Positions 13,030 through 25,852 of a stretch of 64,000 nt of DNA are shown here, piece by piece. Made by a program: the position numbers and the translations under genes. How positions within the stretch are numbered: position 1 is the stretch's first letter; each line of letters opens with the position of its first letter. The notes below the pieces were generated by a model, which was given only the letters and a program-made list of their open reading frames with translations, searched no databases and was not told the origin of the DNA. Origin of the DNA: Artemia franciscana (Eukaryota; Arthropoda; Branchiopoda; Anostraca; Artemiidae); assembly GCF_032884065.1 (NCBI RefSeq), contig NC_088875.1:46927235-46991234 (forward strand). Reading direction: 5' to 3'.

Positions 13030-13825
13030 TATCATGCATGAAGGAAGCTGAGAGGGTGGCTGTTCCCAAAGAACGTGTTAAATTTAATACGCGGAAGCCT
13101 GAATGGTCATGGGATCTGGGTCTAAAATCAGTGAAAAATAAAGCCAAATTTTGGCTACGTATTTGGGTTTCCTGTGAACGACCACGTAGCGGTGTAGTAT
13201 TTCAGCTTAAACAGAAAACTAAATTAGAGTATAAAAAGTATTTATGGTCTGCAAAATCTAAAATTTGCAAATTCCCACCAAGTAATTTAGATTGGAAAAA
13301 TGTGGTAAATTCAAATAAAATTGATGATTCTTTGTCAACAAGTAGCCCAATTAGTCCTGCTGCTTGGTGCAAATATTATGACCAGATTTTCAACACTATA
13401 AACCATTTTGTTCATGCTACTTTTATGAGGTTTCTTATTTCTGCACTTCCTATGTCACTCTGCCAGAACCAGATCCTCCCAATTAATTTAGTGTTGGTGG
13501 CACAAGCTATAAAGAAGCTTAAGTCTAGCTCTATTGATTGTGATGTTATAAGTGCCAAACACCTAAATGTTGATTGTCCAGCTCTAGTCCAACATTTACA
13601 ACTTCTGTTTCAAATGTGCTTATGCACCTCACAGAGCTTGCTGGCAAAATACCCCAGTCTACTTATAAGTATCTGCCCACCCACAGAGGCCTTACTTGTT
13701 TGCTTTAGTTTCTTGTTTTTTCTGTTTTGTGAAGTGTTTGTTTTGTTTCTTTTATTGATACTCCACTTTGATTTTTTTTGTAGCAGGTCAAAAATAAATT
13801 ATTAAATTATTATTATTATTACTGG
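13030..13825 (+). pseudogene. Non-LTR retrotransposon (CR1/jockey-like LINE) fragment
   Basis: The 255-residue frame from 13038 resembles the linker between endonuclease and reverse transcriptase of such elements (RKPEWSWDLGLKSVKNKAKF, then KTKLEYKKYLWSAKS), then the start of the polymerase (WCKYYDQIF and VAQAIKKLKSSSIDCDVISA, the usual A..KLK.GKA.G.D.I). The catalytic palm is missing. The end is a T-rich 3' tail followed by (ATT)n at 13795-13822, a common LINE tail. It is a 5'- and internally deleted copy. Confidence 0.65.
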
Positions 13826-14140
13826 AACAGCCCCTCTAAAGCCACTATTCAGTCCCAAATCATAGATGCATTCAAGACAAGAGTTGATCAGGTGCTGTAA
13901 TAGAGGTTGCACCAACAGGTGTTGCACCAGGGCTGGTGCAAAGTGCAGGCTAACTTGGGATGCAAAACCATAGTCATGTCACACCACCAGCAAGATGTTC
14001 CACAGGAGGCTCATCACCATATGGGTGAGGTGATGCCATTTTAACCTATAAGTTAATGAGGGCTAAAATACTCCCAGGATTATTCCTCACTGTTGGTCCT
14101 AGCTCAAGAGCTAGAGGTCATCAGTTGAAACTTGTTAAGC

Positions 14141-15585
14141 AGCCTACCCTATCCAGAGTCTACAATCAATTCTTTCCCTCAATAATCATCAACAGTTAGA
14201 ATACCTTCTCTGAAAAAAAATAACTGCTGAATTTATGGATATCTTCAAATGAAGACTGGATGCTGAGAGGCCTCTAGAGAGTGTAAACTCACTGGGAAGC
14301 TATTGATCACCATAATGCACCTGTTCACTAAAGAATCCTGAATACAACTCAAATTGTCAACTCTGGAGCTCTACAAGGAGAAATCCTTAAATTGCTCTAA
14401 GCTACAATACAAGGTAGCCAAGTATCCTTTCAGTATTTCAGTTTTATTCATATACTCTGCTAACATAAAGTTGATTTTCTTCTGATTGTAAAAATTAATT
14501 TTTATTGCTTGATATTTATTATATAAATCACAAGTATTCAATATATTTTTTCTTTTCAATTGCTTGTCAAAACACAAACCACATTTTTATTTTAGGCCTA
14601 TGCTGAAAAGTTATTGGTAAAAATTTCACCCAGAATGCAGGGCTACTACCTTTTACATTGCATCATACAGTAGCAAAATGGGAGTGATCCAAAAACATAT
14701 CTCTATTTTTCTGGAATGCTAAAGAAGAGATCTTTTAGAAGCTTTCATAGAATCCTCAGAACAGGTCAGTTTTCTATAGTATATCTTTGCCTTTATGATA
14801 ATATATTACTAATTTTTGAGATTTAATTGTCATTGTCACTTTAACTTGATTATGGATAATTGATTCTAACAGCCTACCCTATCCAGAGTCTGCACTCAAT
14901 TCTTTTCCTCAAGAATCATAATCATGTGGAATAAACTCAATGAAGAAACTGTTACTGCTGAATCTATGGATATCTTCAAATGAAGACTGGATGCTGAGTG
15001 GTCCTCTAGAGAATATGAACTCAATTGGGAAGCTATTGATCACCATAGTGCACCTGGTCACTAAAGAATCCTGAATACAACTAAAAATGCCAACTCTGGA
15101 GCTCCACAAGGAGAAATCCTTAGATTGCTCAAGGCTACAATTTAAGGTAATATCCTTTCAGTAATTCCATTTTACTCGCATATTAACAGAAAGTTGATTT
15201 CCTTCTGATTCTAAAATCTAATTTTTATCACTTGATATTTATTCTATAAATCACAAATATTAAACATAATTTTTCTTTTCCATTGCTTGTCAAAACAGAG
15301 ACCACATTTTCAATTTAGGCTGGAAAATTATTGGTGGAAATTTAATTAAGAATGCAGGGCTCTTGTTACTACCCCAACATTGCATCATGCCATAGTAAAA
15401 CGGGGGCAGTCCAGAAACCTATCCATATTCTTCTGAAATGCCAAAGAAGAGTTCTTTTACAGGCTTTTATAGAATCCTCAGAACAAGACAGATTTCTTCA
15501 GTATATCTTTGCCTTTATGATAATACCTGACTCATTTTCAGATTTCATTGTCACTTCAACTTCATTTGAGATAATTGATTCCAAC
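14141..15585 (+). repeat. 730-bp tandem duplication
   Basis: agcctaccctatccagagtc begins at 14141 and again at 14871. The copies run in parallel through tatggatatcttcaaatgaa, ctattgatcaccata, ttgcttgtcaaaacac and tgataat to tgattc(t/c)aac. Divergence is roughly 10%, with small deletions. No convincing coding frame spans either copy. Confidence 0.9.
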
Positions 15586-15589
15586 TTTG

Positions 15590-16490
15590 CCCCCCCCCCC
15601 CCCAGGGATTTAACAAAATTACACCACTGTTTGAGAAAAGCCTAGGCTGTTGGAGAGTTTCTGATCTCATAACTGCTTTTAGGGCTGATCTGTAGTTATG
15701 TACAGTTTAGACACTCTGAAAATTGACCATTGATCTATTTAAGCTACTCCTATAGCACTCTATATACTAAGAGGCTAGAACTCAACATTTTTTAAACCAT
15801 ATTTTAAGTTTTAATCACTATGAGCTGTTTTAAGCCCCTTTAAAAAGTTAAATGGAATTTACTTAGAAAGCAGTTGTTGAATCAGATGATACAGGCTATT
15901 CACTTTTTCCCTAGCTAATTTAGGCTATGTGAATAGGCCTATGCATAAATTTGACATTCTTTGGTTAACAGAGAGGTCCCCCTGGTCTAAGGGTATTCTT
16001 TCCTTAAAAACTTTCAGCATTTATTTGAAAAGATATTAGATTGTTTAAACTAATTGAAATAAGTAGATAACTTACAATAGAACTAGTCAAAAAGGGTGAC
16101 AAATCACACCTCTAATCTACTTCTTCTTCGATTTGAAACGAAAGATATTACGACGTTTCTCAAGTACAACAAAATTTCAACTAAGGGCACGTTTTTGCCG
16201 TCCAGAAAAATGTTTGGCTTGTGTTGTAAACTCATAAGACTGCTGACTCTTTTTAGGGCCTCAATTTTCATAGGCATAATTCAAATATTAAACTGTTTTC
16301 CAAATCAAGGCCTCTCGACACAAGGACCTACGGTTTTAAGATTTAATCCGTACAAAAAAAAACTTTCTTTTATTCTTTTCAGACCCCACTTTCTGCCAAA
16401 CTATTGTTTCGCATGGCATTGGGTCCCTTTGGCTCGTCAACTTGCAGATGTCATATTCAGAATGTTCGTATTTTTTTGAAACACTTTTTG
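15590..16490 (+). other. No gene seen
   Basis: Starts with a C-run (15589-15603) and is AT-rich with scattered short open frames that show no recognisable family. Confidence 0.4.
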
Positions 16491-17255
16491 GCTTTTGACT
16501 GGCCTGGGTTTATTGTGCATCTGATCTTGCAGCTTTATTTATTATTCTGCATTGGGGTCCTCTTAGCAGGTCAACAAGAAATATATAAGTTTCGGACCAA
16601 CCAAAAAAACGCGAATTCTTTTTGGGGGCTTGCACCCCCCAGACAATCCATTTTTTCTACATTAGAATCTTCTCGGCCCAAGGAATTACGGCTGTTTGTT
16701 TCAAACTGATTTAGGAACAACAGTTTTTAATGAAGAGGTTCCTAACATTATTTACTTTCCAACTAGATGGGTGTCCCTCTTGGCTCTAGAAATGATCTTT
16801 GAGGAGCCTCAGCTGATCAGGCACCCAAGATCAAATGTGCTCTTTTTTATTTTATGGTACACACTTTCAAATTTTTATAATTTATGGCCCTTGCCCCATA
16901 GGCTGTAGAAGCCAAGTCATCTTGAAGGTATATTAATTGGATCCAGGTATACTAATTTAATCTTTTGGTTACTGTGAGAAGCTTGGTATCTGAAAATTCT
17001 GGTTGGATGTCCTGAGAGAGGGACTGGTAGCACACAAAAATGCAGGAAGGGGCTAGTTACCCTCTTATTACTTTAATCCTAAAAAAGGTCACAAAAAGTT
17101 TCAATTTTGTAATTACCTTTTAATGCTAAGTGGTCAGAGAAGAAAAAGACAATGAATGTACATAGCTTTTAACTTAGACAACGCTACAGAGTTGACTCTG
17201 ATAGGTAAAATTGATTTAAATTTCAATTAAATTATTCCATAAAATGCAAAAGAAT

Positions 17256-17751
17256 AAATTCCTATACAAGATAAGAGATAAGATTTATTTTAACAAAGCG
17301 GCTATCACAAGCCCAAAAGGACCGAACTCAAAATTGCCTGGGTTTATTGTGCATCTGATCTTGCAGCTTTATTTATTATTCTACATTGGGGTCCTCATAG
17401 CAGGTCAACAAGAAATATATAAGTTTATATATTTTATATATTTTTTAAGAAAAATAATTGTTAAAACTGTTGACTTTAAAAGGTTGACTTTCATATCACT
17501 AGCAAATTCCTATACAAGATAAGAGATAAGATTTATTTTAACAAAGCGGCTATCACAAGCCCAAAAGGACTGAACTCAAAATTGCCTGGGTTTATTGTGC
17601 ATCTGATCTTGCAGCTTTATTTATTATTCTACATTGAGGTCCTCATAGCAGGTCAACAAGAAATATATAAGTTTATGTATATTATATATTTTTTAAGAAA
17701 AATAATTGTTAAAACTGTTGACTTTAAAAGGTTGACTTTCATATCACTAGC
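17256..17751 (+). repeat. 248-bp tandem duplication
   Basis: aaattcctatacaagataag starts at 17256 and at 17504. The copies are almost identical across cgaactcaaaattgcctggg, catctgatcttgcagcttta and gttgactttcatatcactag. A third partial relative of the inner 90 bp lies at 16498-16590, so this piece is also dispersed; it may be the 3' end of a retroelement. Confidence 0.9.
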
Positions 17752-18609
17752 AACTGCTTCATTTGATATTGATAGTGTGTGGTAGAAGTAGAGTGAAGAT
17801 TTCCGAATTGCGTTTGGTCAACATTTGAGATTATTTTTAATTTCAACCAATCAGCTAAGGAGCCTTCATATAACTTGGAAAAAACCGGAGTAAGATTAAT
17901 GGGTCGGACACCAGCAAATCTTGTTTGCTACCTTTTTTTTACGGGACTAATAAAACCTAATTTTCAACAATCAGGGAACTTATCAGTAGAGGTAATTTCA
18001 TTAAAAAGTATGGCAAAAGTTTCTGAAGGAATGTCTGCGTCTGCAAAGGCTTTGATTAGTATAATTGGGATGTCTAGTGGACAGGTGCTGCATTTTTTAA
18101 TGTTTTAACTTTTGCCTCAATATCTGAGGGCAAAATGATAGGGAGATTGAGAGAGTGTAGATTATGTAGATTATGTAGCAGCATTAAGAGAGAGGGGAGG
18201 GAAGCTCTGGACTATGGAGGAAAGTAATTTATTCAGATCATTGGCTGTAACAAGGGGCTCTTCTTGTAAATGGAAATCTATATTATTATGTGTTTTCCCA
18301 CAATTTTTTTTATACTTTTGTACCACTGTTTTGGCTTAGTAGAAAAAAAATCCTTGACTTTACATTTGTAATACGCAGAAGTGGATTTACGTATTTCTTT
18401 TTTTATATGTTTACTGAGTGAATTAGCTTCAGATGTTACCTTTCTGAAAAAGATAAATTTTAAGCCTAATTAGCTTTTTTAACTGACTAGTAATGTAAGG
18501 TTTGTCATTAGAACACTATTTTACTTTTTTCTCAGGGAAGGATTCTAAGTATTTGGTTTTAATTAGATTTGGGAAGTAAGACACTTTAATATTAACGTCA
18601 TTTTTCCCT

Positions 18610-19370
18610 TTAAGAGCTGCCTAGTTTTCATTAGTAATCCGAGATCCAAACTCGAAAAGGGCTTCATTGGAAATTGGACGATAAGAGAATTGGGTAACAG
18701 AAAATGTATGATTAAAGCTGGAAAGAGGCTTCATTAATAAACAAAAATGGTAGCTTCCTCCTAAAGGGGAAAAAGGACCAAGGACCAAGGACAAAGGACC
18801 ATAGAGAGTGTGCACATTCGTGCAAATCAGATCAAGAGTTGTATTTCCTTTGGCTGTTGGTATTTTTAACATGTACTTTAAATTAAGGGAACTTAATTTT
18901 ATCTGTTTTAACAAAGGGAATTTAACTTTAGGTGACTAGCATCAGCCACTGGGAAAATACCGGTGTTTGGGAATTTGCAGAGGACAAAGTCGGCACTATC
19001 ATGTAGTTGCTGATAGAACCGCTGTCTTTGTGCAGCGCTTTGATTCGGGGAATAATAAAAGCTAGACCTTTGGGTCTCACACTTACCCAAAGGATTTCAT
19101 CATAATCTGAAATGAATTAATTTAGGGAAGAGATCGTAACCTATAAATAATAATATTCCGCCTCCCTTTTTACCTTGTGGGTGGCCATGAGCACGAGGTT
19201 TTATGAACTGGGAGTAGATATTGATTTTTTAAAAGGTCAAGGTTCTCTGTCTGGACCTCTGTTACAACAATTACACCAATTTTGTGTAATTGAGAGAGGG
19301 CCTCTAGTTCGGTCATTTTGTCGAAATTCAGGCCTTCAGCGTTCGTAACAAGGAACTTAGGAAAAGTAAA
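18610..19370 (-). pseudogene. Non-LTR retrotransposon endonuclease remnant
   Basis: The minus strand gives pieces of an APE-type endonuclease in order. They are KFLVTNAEGLNFDKMTEL and HKIGVIVVTEVQTEN (19230-19360), RSSFYYSP and FVLCKFPNTGIFPVADASHL (18920-19080, where GDFNHL is usual) and TTLDLICTNVHTLYGP (18780-18850). The usual SDH motif would follow where GSYHF stands (near 18755). Stops and frameshifts separate them. The order fits jockey/CR1 LINEs. Sequence to about 19990 may be the 5' part of the same element. Confidence 0.65.
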
Positions 19371-20834
19371 ACGGTTACTGAAGCAAGCAGTTGTTTGTTT
19401 GCTAATTGTAGGAGCCAGAAGGGTGTAAGAGGAGTGTGGGTCTAGGGAAGGAGAGCACTCTTTTTGAATGGGGATATTATTAGCTTGGCTGGGAATCGCA
19501 GTGGAATGGAGATGATTTGTTAAACGGCTGTTACCTGGTAATTGCCATGATGGGAATGATGATACAGGTCCGTCAAGATATTGCTGGTTTGTGGTAGAGT
19601 AGGGAGGGTGTAGGGAAGCATACTGTAAGGGGGAGGAAATAGGATTTTTGTATGTAGGGAAGGGGAGAAGTTAACAAAGGGTAAGGGAGGGGAGTTCGTA
19701 ATCGGGAAAGGTTTATTAATTGTTGAGCTGTGTTGCGTGCGCGACATTGCGTGACAGCTGAGTGTGCTACATTTCGATGAGAGATTTTTGCTTGGATGTG
19801 GTGCCCTGAAAAAGGACGGCGGAAGGAGATGAGTGACTCTTACAATTTTTATCTTTGGACAGGAACACTGGAACATGGCCCAAGGTAGGGAACTTAACCT
19901 CGGCTACTGGTGATGCATGAGCAAAACTACGACATTTGTCGATGAAAATATCATTCCTGATCAATCAAGTCCGTTGGTAGTTTTTATTAACCCAAAGACT
20001 ATTATAAAGCGCTTATGCTACAAATAGTGCCCTTTTCAAAACTCTTCTTTCATTCCATCCTTTTTTAAGGCTTCTGTTTTGTATTCTTTCACATATATTT
20101 AGATCATTTCTTTTATGCAATTCCCGTTCTAACCAGTATGTGGATTTTATGTCCTTTTTTTGGGGGGGGGAGGGGAAGGGTTCTGTAAAAAAAATCTGTG
20201 CTTCAGTCTGGCCAACATGAATAAATGTCTAAGCCTTAAGAATCAAAAAGTTTTTTATATCTACATATTGCTGATTTCATGAGGCACTAATAATAGTAAA
20301 AAGCAGAGCAAATACCAAATATTTAACCATCCATTGAATACGGCAAGTAAACATTTTCCTTTGGTGCTTACTATCTTGAAATTAAGTCACCCTACACAGG
20401 CTAGCACGCACGGTGGCAACGTTGTCTCCCCGCGAACCTCTAAAGTGTTTTTGACCGAGCATATTTTAGGAACTAGCTCAACAGCACGGCACCCTTCTTG
20501 AGAAGTCCTGGCTTTACTCTCTGCCGTACACGTCTTTTAATTCCAGGAGGGAACCAAAATCAACATCGTGGGTAGGTGGTATTTGTCCATTGTGGCCGAA
20601 AAAATAGATATTCAAATGGGGATAAGTCCATTAATTAGACAGTGAAAACAGATATGCAATTCTTTCGATCACATGTACAGCGATTGTCATCAGTAGAAAT
20701 ACTGAAACATTAAAATTACAACTAACATATTTAAACAGAACAAAATAATAACTTCCGGTCCACAAATAGTTCTACGGTCCATTCATTAGATTTGTCTACG
20801 AGAATTTATTAACTGGGTTCATCCATTGTCTTTT

Positions 20835-22440
20835 CAAACAGTTCGTGGTACCGAATTGTAGTAAGGAGCAGCCCGGCTCAATAGTAACAGAAACCTTAGA
20901 AAATGGATTTTTTATACCAATAGTTCCATCAAAAGAATCGCTTTTTTAATACTGATTTTAAATATATAAGTTTCATCAAGTTTAGTCTTACCTATCAAAA
21001 GTTACGAGCCTGAGAAAAGTTGCATTATTTTGGAAAATAGGGGGAAATACCCCATTAAAGTAATAAAATCCTAATAAAATGAAACCACCAGATTCAGCGT
21101 ATCAGAGAACCCTATAGTAGAAGCTTTAAGCTCCTATCTACAGAAATGTTGAATTTTGTATTTTTTGCCACAAGACAGATCATGGATGCGTGTTTATCTG
21201 GTTTTTTTTTGTTTTTTTTTCTCCCAAGGGTGATTGTATCGAGCCAGTGGTCCTAGAATGTCACGAGAGGGCTTATTCTAACGGAAATTGAAAATTCTAG
21301 TGCCCTTTTTAAGTGGCCAAAAAAATCGGAGGGCACCTAGGCCCCCCCACGCTCTTTTTTCCCAAAGTCACCGGATCAAAATTCTGAGATAGCCATTTTA
21401 TTCAGCATAGTAAAAAATAATAAATAAAACTATGTCTATGGGGACGATTTACTTCCCCACAGTCCCCGTGGAAGGGGCTGCAAGTTACAAACTTTGACCA
21501 GTGTTTACTCATAGTAATGGTTATTGGGAAGTGTGCAGACACTTTCAGGGGGATATTTTTGATTTGGGGAGAGGGTGGGTGAGGAGGTTATGCGGGGGGA
21601 ACTTTCCATGGAGGACTCTGTCATTGGGGAAGAGAATTTCCATGAAGGGGGTGCAGGATTTTGCAGCATTCTCTTAAAGAGCAATGAAAAAATAAATTTG
21701 AAAAAGTTTCTTCAACTGAAAGTAAGGAGCAGCATTAAAACTTAAAGCGAACAGAAATTGTTACGCACATGAGGGGTTCACCTCCTTCGAATACCTCTCT
21801 CTTTACGCTAAAGTAATTTTATTAATGTGAACTATTTATACTACGGCCTTTGTGATTCAGGGGTCATTCTTAAGCGATTGGGACAAAATTTAAACTTTAG
21901 TGTAAAGAGCGAGGTATTGACGAGGGGGCGAACCTCCTCATATGCTTAATAAAAACAAACGAATTTAGAAGTTCGTTATGTAAGTTAATTCCTAAGTTAC
22001 TCATATTTTTACTAATAAAAACGTTCGTAAAATAAACAGTTCTAGTTGCCTTTTTAAGTAACCAAAAAATTGGAGGGTAACTAGGCCTACTCCCCCGCTC
22101 TTTTTTTCTCAAAATTGTCCGATCAAAACTATGAGAAAGCCATTTAGCAAAAAAGAAAAAATTAATATGCAAATTTCGTTTTAATTATTTATGTGCGGAG
22201 AGCCAAAATCAAAACAGCGTTCAGAAATTAAATAAAAAAACAAGTTTTTTTAACTGAAAGTAAGGAGCAATATTAAAACTTAAAACGAACAGAAATTACT
22301 CCGTATATGAAAGGGGCTGTTCCCTCCTCAACGCCCCACTCTTTACGCTAAAGTTTTTTACTGTATCAAAAAGTAGAGTTGAGATAAGAGTCAAACTTTA
22401 TCGTAAAGAGTGGACATTTGACAACATTAAAGAAAATATC
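20835..22440 (+). repeat. R1 foldback element, long copy
   Basis: It opens with a hairpin region (cagttcgtggtaccgaattg) and runs through all R1 blocks: aagttacgagcctgagaaaa, gaaccctatagtagaagctt, gggcttattctaacggaaat, cccacagtccccgtgg, a first inverted-repeat section (about 21715-21950), cgttcgtaaaa, then half of the second inverted-repeat section, which breaks off near 22413. About 1.6 kb, with no preserved coding frame. Confidence 0.75.
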
Positions 22441-22610
22441 ATGAACATTCTTTGTTCACAAATCACAGAGACTAGACTATCCCTGTAGGAGAGACAGCTA
22501 GGGCAGCAGCATCTCTAGGTGGTGTCGGCCGTCCCACCCAAATATATATAGTTTTGCTTTTCATTCGAACCTCAAAATTGAGAATTTTTTCATGTTCTCG
22601 ATCTAAACAA

Positions 22611-22727
22611 GGTGCAAAACGCCAAACGTATAAAACGTGCCAAAAGTGCAAAACACCAAACTTATAAAACGTGCAAAAAGTACAAAACGCCAAACGTATA
22701 AAACGTGCAAAAAGTACAAAACGCCGA
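22611..22727 (+). repeat. 34-bp minisatellite
   Basis: Four partial to full units built on gtgcaaaaagtacaaaacgc and caaacgtataaaac, with starts at 22637, 22671 and 22705, exactly 34 bp apart. The Cys/Phe-rich open frames at 22472-22973 on the minus strand come from this repeat. Confidence 0.9.
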
Positions 22728-23559
22728 GCGATAGAGGTGGAAGGGTCTTCGGTCTAGCATCAGGGACCCCTCCTTGTAAAAATTTGTGAATGACTCCAAT
22801 TTAAAAATTTGTAAAATGCTCACCTTTTTGTCATTCTTTAAAGGAAATTTTTGGACCTTCTGATCCTTCCTATTGAAATGGCAAGCTAAAATTTTCTGTT
22901 CCGATGATTTTGAGTGATAAGAGGATGCCCGAAGATACAGTCTCCACTGCAGGGGGGCTGGCTGCCAACCCATAACACTCAGTCCTTTGAAAAGGGTACT
23001 GCATTTCTGAATTTCAGATTGAATGAGCGCGTATTAGAGTTCTACGACTATCAATTCTGTACAAAATCACATGGGGAAAAATAATCCTGGTGAGAGACAA
23101 CGCTCTTTCCTTAGTAAACGCTATTGCGTTAACTCTTAAAATATTTTTTTCAAGGATTTGTCTTATACGAGTTTTTTTTGTATAGTTTCGCTTCATTAAT
23201 CCTGGGGTAAACTTTACTACTTATCATGCCATCTTTACAGGCGCATTTCTTCGATCTCTCTACTGTCCTGATTAAAATGGATGCTTAGAAGTTTTTGTAG
23301 AAACAAAAGTTTTTGTATTGCCACTCTTTCCTTTCCTTTTTAATCCTTTAAAATGTATAGAAGAACTACTTAAGAAACAAAGAATAAAAATAGAAAAAAA
23401 AAGAAAAAACCAAGAAGTTCCAAGCGAGGATTTTTTTTGTCTCCTTATTTGGCTTTGTTCATTCTCTTCATTTAGATCGCCCTTTATTTTTTCGTCGTTA
23501 TTTATAGCCAGTCAGTTTAGCATCAATACAAAACTGTTTTAATATCGCTCCTTCCTTCC

Positions 23560-25130
23560 AATTAAATTAAAAAAACAAGTCTTTTTAAATGAAAGTAAGG
23601 AGCAACATTAAAACTTAAAACGAACAGAAATTACTTCGTATATGAAAGAAGCTTTTTCTCCTCAACACCCCGCTCTTTACGCTAAAGTGAGACTCTTTCT
23701 CTTAACTCTATTTTTAACACAGTAATTTCCGTTAGAATGAGCCCTCTCCCGGCATTCTAGGACCACGCAGTCGATACGATCACCCCTGGGAAAAAAAAAC
23801 AAAAAAACAAATAAACACGCATCCGTGATCTGTCTTCTGGCAAAAAAAAGCGAAATTCCACATTTTTGTAGATAGGAGCTTGAAACTTCTACAATACGGT
23901 TCTCTGATACGCTGAATCTGATGGTGTGATTTTTGGTAAGATTTTATGACTTTTAGGGGGCGTATCCCCCTATTTTCTGAAATGAGGCAAATTTTCTCAG
24001 GCTCGTAACTTTTGATGAGTATAATTGATAAATCAGCATTAAAATGCGATTCTTTTGATGTAACTATTGGTATCAAAATTCCATTTTATAGAGTTTCGGT
24101 TACTATTGAGTCGGGTCGCTCCTTACTACAGTTCGTTACCACGAACTGTTTGATTGAAAAAACTTGTTTTGTATTTAATTTATGATTGTTTTTTAAATAA
24201 TGCTGGGAAATCCGGCTCCCCCTCCATGTAAAAATCCCTTCCATAATAAAAATTCCGCCATGGAAAGATCCTACCTACGCCCCACTAGGGAAATTCTCCT
24301 GAAAACGTCTGTATACTTCTCAATAACCAATACCATATGTAAACAATGGGCCAAGTTCATAGCTTGAAGCCCTTCCCCTGGGGACTGTGGGTGGTTAATT
24401 CATGCTCAAAGACATAGACACTAGATTTTCGATTATGCTGAACAAAATGGGTATCTCAAAATTTGGTTTAGGTGACTTTGGGGAAAAATGAGCCTGGGAG
24501 GGGGGCTAGCTGCTCTCCATTTTTTTGGTTACTCAAGAGGGAGGCTAGAACTTTTGAGTTCCGATCAAATGAGCCATCTCCCTATCTTCCACGATCACTA
24601 GTTCAATATGATCACCCTTAGGAAAAAAAACAACAAATAAATACGCATCCGTCATCCTTCTTCTGGCGAACAATGCAAAATTCCATATTTTTGCACGTAG
24701 GAGCTTGAAACCTCAACAGTAGAGTTCTCTAGTATGCTGAATACGATGGAGTAATTTTTTATTAAGATCCCTTAATGTTTTGGGGGTGCTCTCCCCCTTT
24801 TTCCATAATTGGGTAAATCTTCTCAGACTCGTAACTTTTGATGGGAACCATTACATTTGATGAATTTCAAACATTTTGAATAGGAATTAAAATTCGATTC
24901 TTTTCATGTATCTATTGTTATCAAGACTCTGTTTCTTACAGTTTCGGTTACTATTGAGCCCTATCGCTCCTTACTTACAGTTTCTTACCACGAACTGTCT
25001 GAAAGGGCGAGGGATTGAGAAGGGAGTAACCCCTTCATAATGGAATAATTCTGTTGTTTTAAGTTTTAATATTTCTCCTTACTTTCAGTTGAAAAACTTC
25101 TTTTCATTAAATTTCAATCGTTTTTAAAAT
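23560..25130. repeat. R1 copies, abutting and mainly reverse
   Basis: A forward half-foldback (23560-23690) joins reverse-oriented R1 blocks (23700-24150) that end in a perfect hairpin ACAGTTCGT/ACGAACTGT (24128-24149). A second reverse copy starts immediately and ends near 25000-25130 with a similar hairpin (cttaccacgaactg). Confidence 0.7.
24128..24149. other. R1 terminal hairpin
   Basis: Nine-base perfect stem with TACC loop. Related hairpins stand at the same R1 end near 20841, 24988, 36551, 38796 and 61651, which suggests it is the element's terminus. Confidence 0.7.
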
Positions 25131-25539
25131 AAGGTTGGGAAATCCCCTTCCTCTCTGCGCAAAATTATCCCTGGAAATTTCAACCCCTTACATACTGGTT
25201 TTGATGGTTGTGATGGCTTCTGCTGCATAAACGATCAACATTCCGCAGAATTTCCATCCATGCGAACAATAGTAGTCATTTTTGTCCACCCAAAATTCTT
25301 TAGTGTAAAAGTTATTAGGGACTTAAAAAAAAGAAAAAAAGAGTTAATCTGAAATTTCGACTAAATATTCAAACTCTCTCTAAGATTTTAGTTATAGTCC
25401 AACTTCTGAATTCCTAAAGCACTACAAATCAATTTACAACAATAAATATATAGACTTTCACATCAAGAAATCTGAGGATGGAGTTTCTAGGGCCGGTAGC
25501 CCACATCCTATCCTGATTAACCCAGGGTATGATTTGAAA

Positions 25540-25852
25540 AGTGATCAGAAGTTAAATATAAAAGCATTTTTTTTCAGCCGACAGTAAGAAGCTACATTGA
25601 AACTTAAAACAGACAAAGATTATTCTGTATATGAAGGGGCTACTCCCTCCTCAATCCCTCACTCTATATGGTAAAGTTCGACTTTTTATCCCGATTCTTT
25701 AAGAATGACTGCTCAAACACAAGGGCTGTTGAACTGGAATAAGAAGCTTTTTTCAAACACTTAAAAACTTTCGTGTAAGCGATCAAGGGCTTAAGGAGGA
25801 GGCAGCCTCCTCCATTATAAGGAATAACTTCTGTTGGTGTGAAGTTTTAACC
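25540..25852. repeat. R1 foldback fragment
   Basis: Inverted arms around cagacaaagattattctgta and aggaataacttctgttgg flank a short loop. Diverged from other copies. Confidence 0.55.

Noticed and set aside
13038..13805. 255-residue frame as a host gene
   Set aside because: It resembles the linker and start of a LINE reverse transcriptase and ends in T-rich tail translation followed by (ATT)n.
19520..19876. Pro/Ser-rich 118-residue minus-strand frame as a gene
   Set aside because: It lies just upstream, on the same strand, of a LINE endonuclease remnant, has low complexity, and is more likely element sequence.
22611..22727. CRISPR-like array
   Set aside because: Units are contiguous with no unique spacers, and the genome is eukaryotic.
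22472..22973. Cys/Phe-rich minus-strand frames resembling small secreted proteins
   Set aside because: The periodic residues come from the 34-bp minisatellite.
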